A stretch of 64,000 nt of DNA, from assembly GCA_047967505.1 (NCBI GenBank), contig CM106541.1; one strand, given 5' to 3'. Position numbers and translations under genes: made by a program. Origin of the DNA: Dipteris shenzhenensis. Its lineage: Eukaryota; Polypodiophyta; Polypodiopsida; Gleicheniales. Shown in pieces: positions 22,140 through 33,299 of the stretch; within the stretch, counting starts at the first letter, position 1; each line of letters begins with the position of its first letter. The notes under the pieces were generated by a model. That model made no database searches. It saw only the letters and a program-made list of their open reading frames with translations, and was not told where the DNA came from.

Positions 22140-22560
22140 ATTGTAGTTGTGGCACCAATACTTAAACCACCTAATTGTGATTTGACTTTTTATAATTTTG
22201 TTGATGCTTTAGATGTAGCAATTGGTGCTATTTTGATGCAACAATTTGTTAAAGGTTGGTTTCAACCAATCTATTATGCAAGTAGAAGATTAGATAGAGT
22301 AGAGAAAAATTATAGTGTCACTTAAAGGGAGGCATTGGGTATGATATATTCACTTAAATTATTTTCTAGGCAGTAAAGTAGTACTTCATGTGGATCATAA
22401 AGCTCTTATTAATTTGGTGAGGAAGCCACAATTGTCTGGTAGGCTAGCTAGATGGATTATTTAACTTCAAGAATATTATTATGATATTGTTCACACATGT
22501 GGTAAAATGCATATGGTGAAAGATTATTTGAGTAGACACATGAATGATGAAGAGCCTATT
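22140..22560 (+). pseudogene. G2 RNase H
   Basis: Frames on the + strand contain F-V-D-A-L-D-V-A-I-G-A-I-L near 22197, then Y-Y-A-S-R-R-L and E-K-N-Y-S-V-T, followed by a stop where relatives have a Gln/Glu before R-E-A-L. These match gypsy RNase H, which removes template RNA. Later motifs are scrambled by stops and a small deletion near 22365. Confidence 0.65.
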
Positions 22561-22599
22561 GGGGTAGCAGATGATCTTCCAAATGCTAATTTATTTTTA

Positions 22600-23990
22600 G
22601 TTCAGCCAGATACAGTGATGGATTGGTATGACAAGATAAGATGCTCTTTTTTCTCATGGATGGGATCATACCACAATCTCTTTCAAGGGACCAAAGAAAT
22701 AAATTTGTATTGTAAAGCAAACCATTTTTGGTTATTGCTGGAGTGCTCTATAAGTGGAAAATTGATCAGGTCATAAGAAGGTGTGTTCCAGAGAGGTTCC
22801 AGATCATGAATGAAAAGCAGTACTTATGAGGCACATGCTAGAACCTTGGCATGTCATTTTGTAGGGGATATCACAGGGAAAAAGATACTTCAAAGTTGGC
22901 TTGTGGTGGCCAATAATGTTGAAGGATGCTCATGAATTTGCCAAAATTTGTTTACCTTGCCAAAGGGATGGAAGACCAATTGATGCTGATAGAATGCCAC
23001 ACCAACCTATCCTACCTTTGGGACCATTTTAGCAATGGGGCCTTGATTTTATGGGTCCAACCAAACCACCTGAAAAGGAAATGGGTAACAAGAATGATTT
23101 TATGGGTCCAACCAAATCACCTAAAAAGGAAACGGGTAACAAGTACATACCACTTTCTACAAATTACTATACAAAGTGGGTGGAAGGAGTTCCCTTGAGG
23201 GACAATACAACAGTAGCCAATATAGCTAAATTCATAACTAAATTTAGTACAACTAGTACATCTAAATTCATATATCACAACATTATAACTAGATTTGATG
23301 TCCGATAGAGATATTCTCGAATCAAGGTGTTCACTTTATGAATAAAGTGATGAAAAAGTTAATAGCTATGCACATGATTGTTCATAAAAATCAACCACTT
23401 ATTACCCTCAAACTAATGGTCAAGTAGAGAATTCCAACAAAACTGGAAAGAGGATTTTGAGGAGAATTGTTTCAGAGAATAGAACTGATTAAGATCAAAA
23501 GTTGCACTCTGCACTATGGGCATTTCGGGCAACCTCTAAGGTGACAACTAGGATGACACCATTCCAATTAGTCTATGGTTGTGAAGCTATGCTCCCTATG
23601 GAATTTATTGTACCTAGTCTTTGGGTAGGAGCAACAGAGAATAGGTTGTCTTCGAAAGAATCTGTGAATTATAGAATTAAGCAATTATTGAAGTTGGAGG
23701 AGGATAGGGTGATCAACTCATACACCTCTCACATCATTCAGCAAAGACGATAGGTGTGGATTAGTAAGAACATCAAGTTTAAGGTGTTTTGGAAAGGATA
23801 TTTAGTTCTAATGTTTAATTTCAAGTTGGGGCCCAGACCAGGAAGCTCAAATTAAGGTATAATGGTCCTTACAAATTTCTTGATGTAATGGAGAAGGTAA
23901 TTTCAAGTTGGAAGATATGTATGGGAATGCTTTACCAAATCTGGTTAATGGTTTCTACCTAAAACCATTTGTTGCACCCATGCTATGGAC
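22600..23990 (+). pseudogene. G2 integrase
   Basis: C-L-P-C-Q-R-D-G-R-P (about 22950) marks the end of the H2C2 domain, and L-D-F-M-G-P at 23041-23058 holds the first catalytic Asp. A 51-bp in-frame duplication then repeats D-F-M-G-P-T-K. Y-Y-T-K-W-V-E-G-V and a late R-M-T-P-F-Q-L-V-Y-G-C-E-A segment (23550-23590) are intact. The C-terminal domain continues to about 23980. Frameshifts after 23308 and stops make it inactive. Confidence 0.72.
23045..23146 (+). repeat. 51-bp in-frame tandem duplication in G2 integrase
   Basis: GATTTTATGGGTCCAACCAA starts at 23045 and again at 23096. The 51-bp period is 17 codons, so the catalytic-Asp segment is present twice without a frameshift. The copies differ at a few positions. 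Confidence 0.88.
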
Positions 23991-23999
23991 ATAGATGTG

Positions 24000-24440
24000 G
24001 GAAAAAGGTTTAGTGGTTCTAGAAGGGTCAGTAATGGTGTGTTCAATCACTGTATGTCTAGCTGGAGTAGCTATGTAGAAGATTTTGAGATTTTGAAATT
24101 TGGTAGCACTACTTTTGGAAATTATGAAGAGTGTAGTAGTGTTCCAAAAGTCCAAGTCAAGGTTTGAGATTCCGAGAAGACAGAGTGGTGCAATAATCAA
24201 GTACGATGAGTGCATGTGTCAATCTTGTGTTGGTGTGCAACATAGTTAGAAAATCATCAATCTTGTTGGGAACTCAACTGAGTTGATTTTATCGACAGTG
24301 GCAAATTCTCACCTATATAAGCTATTGAGAGCCTAGTACGTTGCATGTGTGATGATGCACACTTTGAGTCCAGTAATCTTCCAGTCCATTGCATGCACTT
24401 CTAGTTTATTTCCCAATTTCATCACCATTCTTTTAGTTCA
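24000..24440 (+). other. non-coding DNA with a TATA-like element
   Basis: Downstream of G2 integrase. CCTATATAAGC at about 24311-24321 looks like a TATA box, about 130 bp upstream of an ATG (24449) that opens the coiled-coil relic. It could be the promoter of that ORF or part of an LTR. Confidence 0.35.
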
Positions 24441-24448
24441 TTCTGGCA

Positions 24449-24899
24449 TGTCAGTCGAGGAGCGCAAGTACATGTGCCAAGTTCAACAACTGACAAAGGC
24501 TGCTGCCATAAAGATGGGGAAGAAAGCAAAGGTTACTCCATTGCACAAGAGTAAGAGGGCACAACCAAAGATGCCGATAGAATTAGATGTCCAAGAGCCA
24601 GATTACACCATGGAATCATACTAGACGTAGTAGCGGATTCGAAAAAAGCAGGTGGTCACCATCTCTACTCTGTTTCATGATGTAAAGGTATCACTTGATC
24701 TAAATTTGCATAAAACTTGGCTATGGAGTGTTGGTTTGTATGAGTTTGCATGTTTTTCTTGGACACTGTGGAATGACGATTCTGAGGCGATGAGCCAGTT
24801 CTAGATTCTACAGAAGACAGGAGGTGAAGTTGTACAAAAGAGGAATACCATGCCAGAACTAATTGCTGAGGCTTTCAATCTACCTTATTATGAAGAAGA
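24449..24899 (+). pseudogene. coiled-coil ORF relic, 5' part
   Basis: From M-S-V-E-E-R-K-Y-M at 24449 the + strand reads a basic, Gln/Lys-rich protein. The frame is broken at 24622 and just after by TAG codons that would be Gln if C-to-T changes are reversed. It then continues as L-F-H-D-V-K and P-E-L-I-A-E-A-F-N-L-P-Y-Y-E-E up to 24899, where copia element A is inserted. I do not recognise the protein. Its second part is at 34785-36593. It could be an extra ORF of G2, a separate retroelement gene or a host gene remnant. Confidence 0.45.
24895..24899. repeat. probable left target duplication of element A (GAAGA)
   Basis: GAAGA at the left edge compares with TAAGA at 34780-34784, a four-of-five match. 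The reading frame of the host ORF resumes on the other side, supporting a simple insertion. Confidence 0.55.
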
Positions 24900-25147
24900 T
24901 GACAAAATATGAAGAGGGGAGAGGAGGAGAGAGGGCATAGCTAGAGAGCACACTACAAATGACTAACTATACAAAAACACTAGATTTAGTTGAAAATGTA
25001 GAATATATACAAACCCATTTAGGGTTAGGATTGGGGCATCTAACTCTTTCCTTTATAGCACTCTATTGGGTTAGTGCTATGCATATATGATCACATGATG
25101 GTGCTATGCACATATGATCACATGATGTTGAGCGTGAACTCTCAACA
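24900..25147 (-). repeat. 3' LTR of element A
   Basis: It starts TGACAAAATATGAAGAGG and ends AACTCTCAACA. It contains AGAATATATACAAAC (TATA-like) and a duplicated ATGCACATATGATCACATGA segment near its end. It matches 34537-34779 with scattered substitutions and indels. Confidence 0.85.
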
Positions 25148-25157
25148 CCTTCCCTTA
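25148..25157 (-). other. polypurine tract of element A
   Basis: Reads TAAGGGAAGG on the element strand, directly before the TGTTGAG start of the LTR. Confidence 0.7.
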
Positions 25158-25159
25158 AG

Positions 25160-25866
25160 ATCAACATCATGAAGTAGGCCTTCCCTCAAGTGAATTGTCT
25201 TCGAATGTCGTGATTTTTGCAAAAGTTCATGAATTTTAAAGACATGTATTCACCTCCTCTATCTAATCTCATGACTTTGATCTTTCTGCTTGTCTGGTTT
25301 TCTACCATGGCTTTGAATTCTTGAAATCTGGAAAACACTTCAAATTTCTCTTTCAGAAAGTAGACCCAACAATATTTGTTGTAGTCGTCGATGAAAGTCA
25401 AGTAGTAAAGTGAACCATTGATGCTGCGGGTCTGGGCATAACCCCATACATTTGTGTGTATCAAATCAAGAATACCTCGTGCTCAAGAGGTGCTTCTATC
25501 AAAGTTGGTTCGCTTTTGTTTGCCTAAGCAGCATGCTTTGCAAACTTTTCCAAGAAACTGTAGCTTAGGAATCCCAATTGCCATATTTTGATTCTTGAGA
25601 TCTAGCAAGCTCATGAAATTGACATGACCATATCTCTTATGCCATATTGTGGATATTGGCATCTGTTGCAGTTGAGTTGAAATGGCATGCAAATTTGGTA
25701 CTGTAGCTAGCATTCTATACAAGCATCCTTCCTTGACACCTTTGCCTACTAGCTGAAATCTTTTGGATTTGTCTCTGATAGTGCATTCATCTCCGTCGAA
25801 GATGACTCGGTAGATTTGTTCTGTCATTTGACCTACTAAAGAGGTTCTTACTGAGCTTCGGACCAT
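25160..25866 (-). pseudogene. element A integrase, N-terminal half
   Basis: The frame 25866-25483 carries the pre-integrase zinc region (W-H-K-R-Y-G-H-V then C-K-A-C-C-L-G-K-Q). The next frame (25464-25186) has the core with Y-Y-L-T-F-I-D-D-Y and M-R-L-D-R-G-G-E-Y (second catalytic Asp). The segment with the first Asp lies at the break (I-H-T-N-V-W-G, where N replaces D). Coding stops just after C-K-N-H-D-I-R-R-Q-F and the polypurine tract follows within about 40 bp, so the Glu-containing half is deleted. Confidence 0.8.
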
Positions 25867-26167
25867 AGACTACATCTTTCACCAATCCTTTCATACTGGT
25901 GAAATTGTTCATAGGGATAATGTATGTCCCTTGAACTGGATTTGGTGTATTATCTGTTGTGTAGATGACATTCTTTTGTGCTTCTAATGGTTTCAACTCT
26001 ATGAACCATTCTTGATGATTTGTCATGTGAGATGATGCACCACTGTTGATGTACCAAGGATCTTGATCTGCTTGGTTGACTTGGTAGCTGAAATCCTCTT
26101 TTGGATTGCAATCAATGTCTAGGTACACTGTATTAGTCTTTAGCATTTCCTCCTTTGCAAGAAACAT
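25787..26167 (-). pseudogene. element A protease
   Basis: The frame reads W-Y-I-N-S-G-A-S-S-H-M-T near 26060-26025. The expected catalytic Asp of D-S-G-A-S is Asn, so the protease is inactive. Flanking residues (E-W-F, L-S-K-N-L-F-S) follow the copia pattern. The frame then shifts into the integrase part. Confidence 0.8.
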
Positions 26168-27260
26168 ATTCCCATGTTCACTTGCAAAAGGACAATGACT
26201 AGAATGTCCACCATGATGATTTCCTCTGCCATGGAAATTCCCTCAATTACTATTGGATTGACCACCTTGGTTGTACTTCTTCTTGTAGCAATCTCTTTCA
26301 TAGTGTCCAAATTTATGATAGTAGTTGCATTGGATGTCTGACACATTGGTGGATGCATTCCCTCGTCCTTGGAATCTTCGTCAATTGGAATGATTTTCTC
26401 TTTGCTAATTTTGATGTTGCTGAGGATGATGTTGATGATGATGTTGACTTTGCTGATGATGACCACTTTGCTAGAATGATCTACCTCTGGCTCTGCCTTT
26501 GCCTCTACCTCTGCTTCTGTCTAAAGGTGTGAATGCCTGATCATTAGAATGACATTTGTGTGCATGAATGGCCTGAGTCTTGAGTTCTGCACCAAGTAAC
26601 ACTGACTGAAGTTCTTCCAGTGTTGGAATTTGTCGTTGGATGGCAATACTCTGGACTAGATTCTTGTATCCCTCTCCTAGTCATTCAGGATGACTTGAAC
26701 CATTTCTACTGGGTTCATGGTCTTTCCTGCTCTGTTGTGAGTTGATTATTGTAGTCTTTGATCCGAAGTACATAAGCATGACCGGTTTTGCTGCTGTTGT
26801 GAAAACTCTGGTTGATTTGGTTTCTTAGTGTGAGAATCTTGGAAGTGTTCTTTGACTCGTTGAGAGCTGTGAACATATCCCATGCTTCTTTGGATGTTTT
26901 GATGATGTTGAGATGTCCTAGCATGACATCTTACACATTCTGCTTGATGAGATGATATGCATACTTATCTTTCTTATCCCACTCTGCCTATGCTTGGGCA
27001 ATGGCAGGATCTGCTACAGGTGCAAAAACTAATTGTGTAGCTAGACATCTTGTTGTAGATTCTGCTACTAGTGCTATGGCAATAGGTGGAGTAGAGATAC
27101 TACTGGCTAGATCGTCCAATGGTCTAGGTGTAGATCCATCGACATACTCCTATTTGTCTTGAAGTACAAAAATGGTCTCCATTCAATATTTCCATGTGCT
27201 GTAATTGGAGTTGTATAGCTTAGCAGATGTTCCCAATTGAAGTCGTAGACATGGTGCAAG
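26168..27260 (-). pseudogene. element A gag
   Basis: Pieces of a copia Gag are spread over several frames. An N-terminal segment near 27250-27180 has the S-T-W-K-Y motif. A middle segment (26924-26715) has S-K-E-A-W-D-M-F-T-A-L and the L-R-N-Q-I-N helix. A His/Asn-rich knuckle region lies near 26470-26200. Stops and frameshifts separate all three. Confidence 0.65.
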
Positions 27261-28477
27261 AAATGTACTCAAAGTGTCATAAAAATCACTGTCTGAATCA
27301 ACTGCAAAACACTGACTATAGCAAGTGAAATATGAACTGTCGGTGAAGGTAGAACTGCAATATATATAATCCGATCTGAATTACAAGGCCTATGGCAAAT
27401 GATGCCAGGAATAGCCAAGAGGCTTTACAAGGTTGAAATGATGTGTACAATGCTGTGAAATAGCCAAATAGGCTTTACAATGATGGCATGTGTGTGTGAA
27501 ATCAAATCATGTGCTATTTGCCCACTGATCAATTGGCAATGCCTTTGAACACTCTAAAGTCTGCTCTCACTGAACTAATAAACATCAGGTTTTAGGTAAT
27601 GTGATGATGTGAAACCATATGTGAGCGTAGGGACTGACTCCGAGTAGGAACTAGTCAAGAATTTCTGGCATGGCTTAGATTGGCAACTTGGGGAAATTCA
27701 AAGCGTCCCCTCTATGGCGATCTAGTCTACTCTGATCTAGATCTATACCAACTGTTGATCGATGAAAGAACATCAAATCATTTCTTTTCTTTGGTTCTTT
27801 TTATGCACTAGGTCAGATACGTTGATGTAGAGGCTGATGTGTTTGTAGGAAGTGGATTTTTTGGCGAGGCTCAAAAGTGAGTGATACTTGTGCCAAAATG
27901 TGTGCATGATGTGACGAATGTGTAGATACAAAAAATGAACATTTCACCTTTTTGTAGCACCCTCAAATTCCTTCTGGATCAAGAGATACAGCTTGATTTA
28001 GGTGGAGGGGCAAAAAAGGTGAAAATGTACAATGATGATGTGGCACTATGAGTCACATGCAGTGATGATGTGGCACTGTGAGTCACATGTAGTGATGATG
28101 TGGCACTATGCTTAGCAAGAGGTGTGCCAATGGAGGAGATGTGGTAGGTATGTTCACATGCAGTGGACTGTGTGTGCTTGCCAAGGGGTAAGAGTGCCTG
28201 TCAGGGGATTGCCACATGGCAGTGATGATGTGGTAGTTTACTGGACTACTGACTTGGCATTGATGACTCAACATTAACTAGTCAACTTTTTCCTGATAAG
28301 GTGGCTCATCTGCCATGTGTCAGTTGAGGTGGTAGAGAGATGATGTGGTAGTCGATTGCCACATGTTAGATAAGCCTACGTGGTAGTGATGACGAGGTGA
28401 TGACATGGTCTACCTATGTGGTAGGATGATGTCAATGATGGCTAGTGCCCCGGTGTGCTGATGTGGTAAGTGGCTAC
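27261..28477 (-). other. leader of element A with GATGTGG/CCACAT repeats
   Basis: No coding. From about 28034 it consists of short tandem repeats (see next entry) interrupted by element B, and it resumes at 34030 with the same motif style. The 27740-28000 part is unremarkable. Confidence 0.5.
28034..28116. repeat. 30-bp tandem repeat
   Basis: GATGATGTGGCACTRTGAGT begins at 28034, 28064 and 28094, an exact 30-bp period. Looser copies of GATGTGGYA and TGCCACATG continue to 28470 and, beyond element B, to about 34130. Confidence 0.85.
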
Positions 28478-29196
28478 TGTAAGAAAATAATACCTCTGTG
28501 CTCAACAGATAACAGGATCTCGTACGCAAGATAGAAAACAAGATAGTATGGAGAATCAAAATTTTGATTACTGTAGAACTGATACAATAGATGGCGTTGC
28601 CTCCCAACCGTGCACTCCTGTGAAAGAAGCTTCGATGGCATGCTGGAAACAGTAGAAGACAGAGGTTGGATGCTAAGGAATCAGAGTTGTTGTAGCCAGT
28701 GATGAAATGGGCTTCATGGGCTTGCTCTTATATAGCCACCACTCGTAGTCGGTTAGGCTCAATTGGGTGACCGACCCAGTTCGGCCAAAATGGTCGACTG
28801 GGGGTCGGTCCCGAAATAGGCCATCGACCATACGATAGAACCGGTGCGCAAAACAGAGCAACTGCCCTATGATCACCGTTCAGGCCCAGAGCCATTCAGG
28901 ATCATCTGAGGCTCCAAACGGGCCCCGCAACTCGAGAGTGGGCTGCCCTGTGAAATGCTCCGTCTACCCTTAGTGCAGTTAGTCAAGGGATGCCTTCCCA
29001 CACTTGCATGTAGCCTAGTTGGCAGTGTGCCAACTCTATCTGCCATCAGGCCACACATGGCCCCCATCTAGTGTCCAAACCAGGACCTACTAGATAATCG
29101 ATCTACTCAAATGCCTTCTCCTCATATAGGGGGCTTACAAGTAGAGTTAGCTGGTTCCCGCGTAGTTACACGAGAGTGGAGCATTGATATCTAACA
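28478..29196 (-). repeat. 3' LTR of element B
   Basis: It starts TGTAAGAAAATAATACC and ends GATATCTAACA. It includes CTCTTATATAGCC, a TATA-like element on the + strand. It aligns along its whole length with 33300-34029. Confidence 0.92.
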
Positions 29197-29207
29197 CCCC
29201 CCCTCAA
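29197..29207 (-). other. polypurine tract of element B
   Basis: Reads TTGAGGGGGGG on the element strand, immediately before the LTR start TGTTAGATATC. Confidence 0.85.
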
Positions 29208-29226
29208 TGTCCACCTGCAAGTGAAC

Positions 29227-30680
29227 TTACTTTTTCGGCCCAATGCGAAGTTGATGAAGATGCCTTTCCAGCAAGTCTCTTCCAAGAGCCATCGTGAAGA
29301 TGTCCGCAACATTCTCTGTAGTCGGACAATACACCAAGTTGACCTCTCCATCCATGATGAGATCGCGTACAAAGTGATATTGAATCTCAATGTGTTTTGT
29401 GCGAGCGTGGAACACTGGGTTCTTTGCAATCGCCATGCAACTCTGATTGTCACATGATAACTGCGTAGGCTTGTTCTGCACTCTGCACCCATGTCCCCTA
29501 AAATCCTCCTCAACCACACTGCCTCACAAGAAGCAAAGCATGTAGATTTGTACTCGGCCTCGGTAGAAGAAAGAGCAATGGTTGCTTCTTGCTAACCCAT
29601 GACACAACTCTAGATCCAAGTGAGAAAGAGTACCCTATCACTGATCTCCTGCTGTCCACGTCTCCTGCCCAATCTGAGTCACAGAATTCGGTCAAGATGT
29701 TGCCCTTGGTATAGGTGATGCCATAATCAAGTGTGCCTTTGATGTATTTCAGCACCCACATCCCTGCCCTCCAATGGTTCTCCCGGGGCTTATTGGATAA
29801 CCTGCTTAGTACACCAGTCACAAAATTGATGTCCGGCTGTGTGTTGCATAGGTAAATCAAGCTGCCCACAAGCCTTTTATACTTCACTTCATCCACCAGT
29901 GGTGATGAATCCTCGTTTGAGAGCTTCGCGTCAACCTTCATAGGGGTACCACTGTACTGTCTTGCACTCAGCCATGCCAAATGCCTTCAGTATCTCTCTA
30001 GCATACTTCAGCTGTGAAATAAAGATCTGTTTCGGCTCCTACCAACAAACTTCAATCCCCAAACAGAAATGCATCAGTCCGAGGTCTATCATTTCAAACT
30101 CTCTTCCTAACAAATGCTTCGTTTGCGAGATCTTCTCTTCATGGTTCCTTGTTATGACAAGGTCGTCCACATAAAGGACCACGATCATACACCTGCCTCC
30201 TTCTCTGAAGATATACAAATTTGCATCAGATGGGCTCCTCCTAAACCCGTTTTGCAGAAAGTAGGCATCAATTTGCTGGTACCACGCTCGTGGGGCCTGT
30301 TTCAGCCTGTAAAGTGCCTTCTTCAGTTTGCAGACTTTACCTTCTGAACTAGGGATCTCAAAACCTGGTGGTTGTTCCACGTATACCTCCTCCTTGAGAT
30401 CTCCATTCAGAAAGGTGGATTTCACATCCATCTGAAACACGGGCCAACTTCCCTGGGCAACTAAAGCCAAAACACTGCAAATTGTGGTTAGTCGAGCTGT
30501 GGGAGCAAAAGTATATTGATAATCAAAACCATGTACCTGTGCAAATCCTTTTGCCACGAGTCGAGCCATGTACTTACCCAACGTGCCATCAGACTTGTAC
30601 TTGGTCTTGTACACCCACTTGGTTTCGATTACCTTGTGTTTTGGTGGTCGATACACAAGGTCCCAAGTGTTGTTCTTCAT
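29227..30680 (-). pseudogene. element B reverse transcriptase and RNase H
   Basis: Reverse transcriptase (30680-30039) has W-V-Y-K-T-K, A-R-L-V-A-K-G-F, Q-M-D-V-K-S-T-F-L-N-G, Q-A-P-R-A-W-Y and an intact catalytic L-Y-V-D-D near 30175. A stop at about 30039 and a frameshift near 29985 precede the thumb. RNase H (29980-29227) keeps C-D-S-D-W-A-G-D, then shifts frame near 29600 before the S-T-E-A-E-Y region, and ends with H-I-E-I-Q-Y-H-F-V-R-D. The polymerase core is probably one of the best preserved in the window, but the protein cannot be made whole. Confidence 0.88.
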
Positions 30681-30698
30681 TATGGAGCCATACTCTGA

Positions 30699-31800
30699 CT
30701 ACATAGCCTCCATCCACCTATCATCACCCTGTGCCTCTTCAAGACACTTGGGTTTATCAGCATGGATCACTTCTGTCATCAAAGCATAATTGACCAAGTG
30801 TTCCTGCGCCCTTCTTTGCTCCTCTAATCTCTTGGACCGGCGGTGTTCGGATGGTTCCTCCTCAATGGCTGGAGGTTCTCTGCCGTCCAAAAACTGCTTT
30901 ACCCACTTTGGGAATGGCCTTTGCCGTTGCAGTTCTGCAGGCTATTCTTTATCTTCTTTGTCTTGAATCCTCCCAAGCACCATTGGGGGAGTTTGATCTG
31001 CTATTGGTGGCAGTACTAGATGGATATCCTGGTCCTGGTTGTCTGGGAAGGAAGCATCCTCCTCCAATTGATGCGGCTGTTCTGAGAAGACCACATCGCG
31101 ACTTACAATTACCTTCTTAGTAACAGGGTTATAGAGACGGTAGCCCTTCGCCTCTTTACTGTAGCGCAAGAAAATACACTTCCGGCTCTTCGATTCCCAT
31201 TTGGTCATGGTAGCATCAGGGACATGCACAAAACAATCACATACAAAAACTCTAAAATGTGCAGCTGAAGGTTTCTTACCAGAAAAGGCTTGCAGTAGTG
31301 GAGTCATCCCCATTCACAGCCTTCATGTAGCTACGATTCAGGATGTAAATTGCAGTGTTACACATGCTTCAGCCCAGAAAGACTTTGGCAAATCTTTCCC
31401 TTTCATCATGCTCTGGCCCATTTTGTAGATGACGTGCATCTTGTGTTCTGCTACTCCATTTTGCTGTGATGTATGTGGCGAGGGTTTCTGCCTCTTGATT
31501 CCATGACTTTTGCAGTAACGTTCGAATTCAGTTGATGTGAACTCTCCACCTCTGTCTGATCTCAACTTCTTCACCTTCCTCCTCGATTCTTTCTCGACCA
31601 TTACATGCCATTCCTTGAACCTATTAAAAGCCTCATCTTTAGTCTTTAGTCTTCAGGAAGTATATCCATATTCTTCTACTATAGTCGTCGATCATCGTCA
31701 TGAAGTAGTAGGAACCACCCAAAGCTTCCGTCTCCATCTTTCCGCAGAGGTCCGTGTGAATGAGCTCTAGAGGAGCCTTTTCCCTACTAGCCTCTTTAGG
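30699..31800 (-). pseudogene. element B integrase
   Basis: The core has L-I-H-T-D-L-C-G (first Asp, near 31755), R-S-D-R-G-G-E-F (second Asp, near 31555) and N-G-V-A-E-H-K-M (Glu). All three catalytic residues are therefore visible. The distal copia motifs F-V-C-D-C-F-V-H-V-P and C-I-F-L-R-Y-S lie in 31313-30942, and a linker rich in Glu and Arg continues to 30699. Frameshifts near 31650 and 31330 and stops divide the protein. Confidence 0.82.
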
Positions 31801-33229
31801 AAAGGGATGCCGATGCTACTTGCCCATCATGAAAGCTTCGCATACATCGGGCAGAGTTGAAAATTCTGGTAGGTCTGCAATCATTCCACTTTTATGCATC
31901 TCCTTCAAAGGACTAAGGTTTAGATGACCAAACCTCTCATGCCACAGCTTAGTGTTCTTCACATCTGCTCGAGCACTGAAAGCTGAGAGTTCGTAAATGT
32001 TGTTGCATCGTCTACCTTTACCAATGACCTTCCCTTGAAGATCCAGAATCTGTGCACCATTCTTATCGAATTGAACTTTGAGGTCCTGAACCGTGATCGC
32101 GGAAACGGACAACAAGTTCCTCTTGATATCTGGCACATAAAGAACATCAGATAACTGTTTTACAACTCCATCTGACTTGAGAGCAATCGTACCTTTTCCT
32201 TTTGCTGGGCATTTTGCATCATTGCCGACTGCTACCAAGATGTCATTCCCTACCGGCTGTAGAGAGGCATACCAATCCTTCTGACTGGTCATGTGGCGTG
32301 ATGCACCACTGTCAATGATCCACGATTCATCCGCAGGTACATGAACTGCCTCCATGCAAATCTCCTCAATTGCGACAAATAGCTCTACTGGTACTGCCTG
32401 CGCACTGTTGCTAGACTCTTTCTTTACTCCGTTCTTCTCATCTGTAATCTTCTTTCGGCACTCATTCTGCTTGTGCCCTGCCTTGTTGCAATAGAAGCAC
32501 TTGGTCTTCTTCTTTCTCTTTTTATCATCAGAAGAAGATGGGTTACTAGAGTCCTTACCCTTACCTTTCTTTGATCCGGTCCAGAAAGCCGACAGTCCTC
32601 GTCTTTTGACGCATCTCCTCCTCCAGAAGCATCGTGCTAAAATCCTCAAAGTTGAGGGGCAGATTTCTGTTCTGCGTATTCAACACCGTAACAAGACCGT
32701 TGTACTTTGGTGGGAGAATCCGTATGCACCTTCATGCTAGATTCTCGCTGGTGATGGTGATGCCAATGGCAGTCATCTGATCGTGCAGATTCTTCACCCT
32801 AGTGATGAAATTCTCTGTGGCTTCAGACTCAGACAACTCGTTTGCGAGTTGAGTCTCCAGATTCTGAATCTGCATCTGATTCATGGTCTCGTACTAATTT
32901 TTCAAGACCATCCATGCCTCCTCCACTATGGTGACATGTTGAATTAACGCCATGATGGAATCACTAACACTGCAGACAATAGAAGACAGCGCATCTGCAT
33001 TTCTTCGTGTCCATGCGAGAATCTCATCCGCAGTTGGTACTATTTGTTGTCCTGCATTGGTTGGATTCGGTCTCGCAACCGGCCTCACGTCCACCCCAGT
33101 AGCAGTGTACCAAAGGTCGTATGCGCTTAGGATGGTCTTCATCTTGAACTTCCAGAGTGGATAGTTAGAGCCGTCCAACTTTTCGCTTTCGCCGAACGGT
33201 GGGATTCGCAGTCTTGTGGGCTAGGCCAT
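31801..33229 (-). pseudogene. element B Gag and protease
   Basis: An ATG at 33229-33227 (minus) opens the Gag, with a TAG at the third codon. The L-D-G-S-N-Y-P-L-W-K-F-K-M motif follows, and the frame to 32894 is a typical copia Gag N-terminus. The segment 32649-31816 holds the knuckle C-F-Y-C-N-K-A-G-H-K-Q-N-E-C (near 32500), the protease with an intact D-S-G-A-S-R-H-M-T (near 32310) and the pre-integrase H-E-R-F-G-H-L. Coding between 32893 and 32650 is in a different frame. Confidence 0.85.
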
Positions 33230-33287
33230 CTCTCACAATCTGCTCGCAAACAGAAACACACTACCAAATCTTCTTGCTAGAGTCCAA

Positions 33288-33299
33288 GCTCTAATACCA
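33288..33299 (-). other. primer binding site of element B (initiator-Met tRNA)
   Basis: Reads TGGTATTAGAGC on the element strand, one C-to-T change from the standard Met complement, directly adjoining the right LTR. Confidence 0.9.

Larger units (their letters stand above)
21066..23990 (+). mobile_element. Ty3/gypsy element G2, pol only
   Basis: Degenerate pol without visible gag or LTRs. The order is protease/RT linker (21080-21250), reverse transcriptase (21250-21930), RNase H (22140-22560) and integrase (22600-23980). It abuts G1 tail to head on opposite strands. The 5' part may have been replaced when G1 arrived. A decayed coiled-coil ORF lies downstream on the same strand and may or may not belong to it. 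Confidence 0.72.

Noticed and set aside
28034-28116. CRISPR-like regular repeats
   Set aside because: Uninterrupted 30-bp tandem units without spacers, inside a plant retrotransposon leader.
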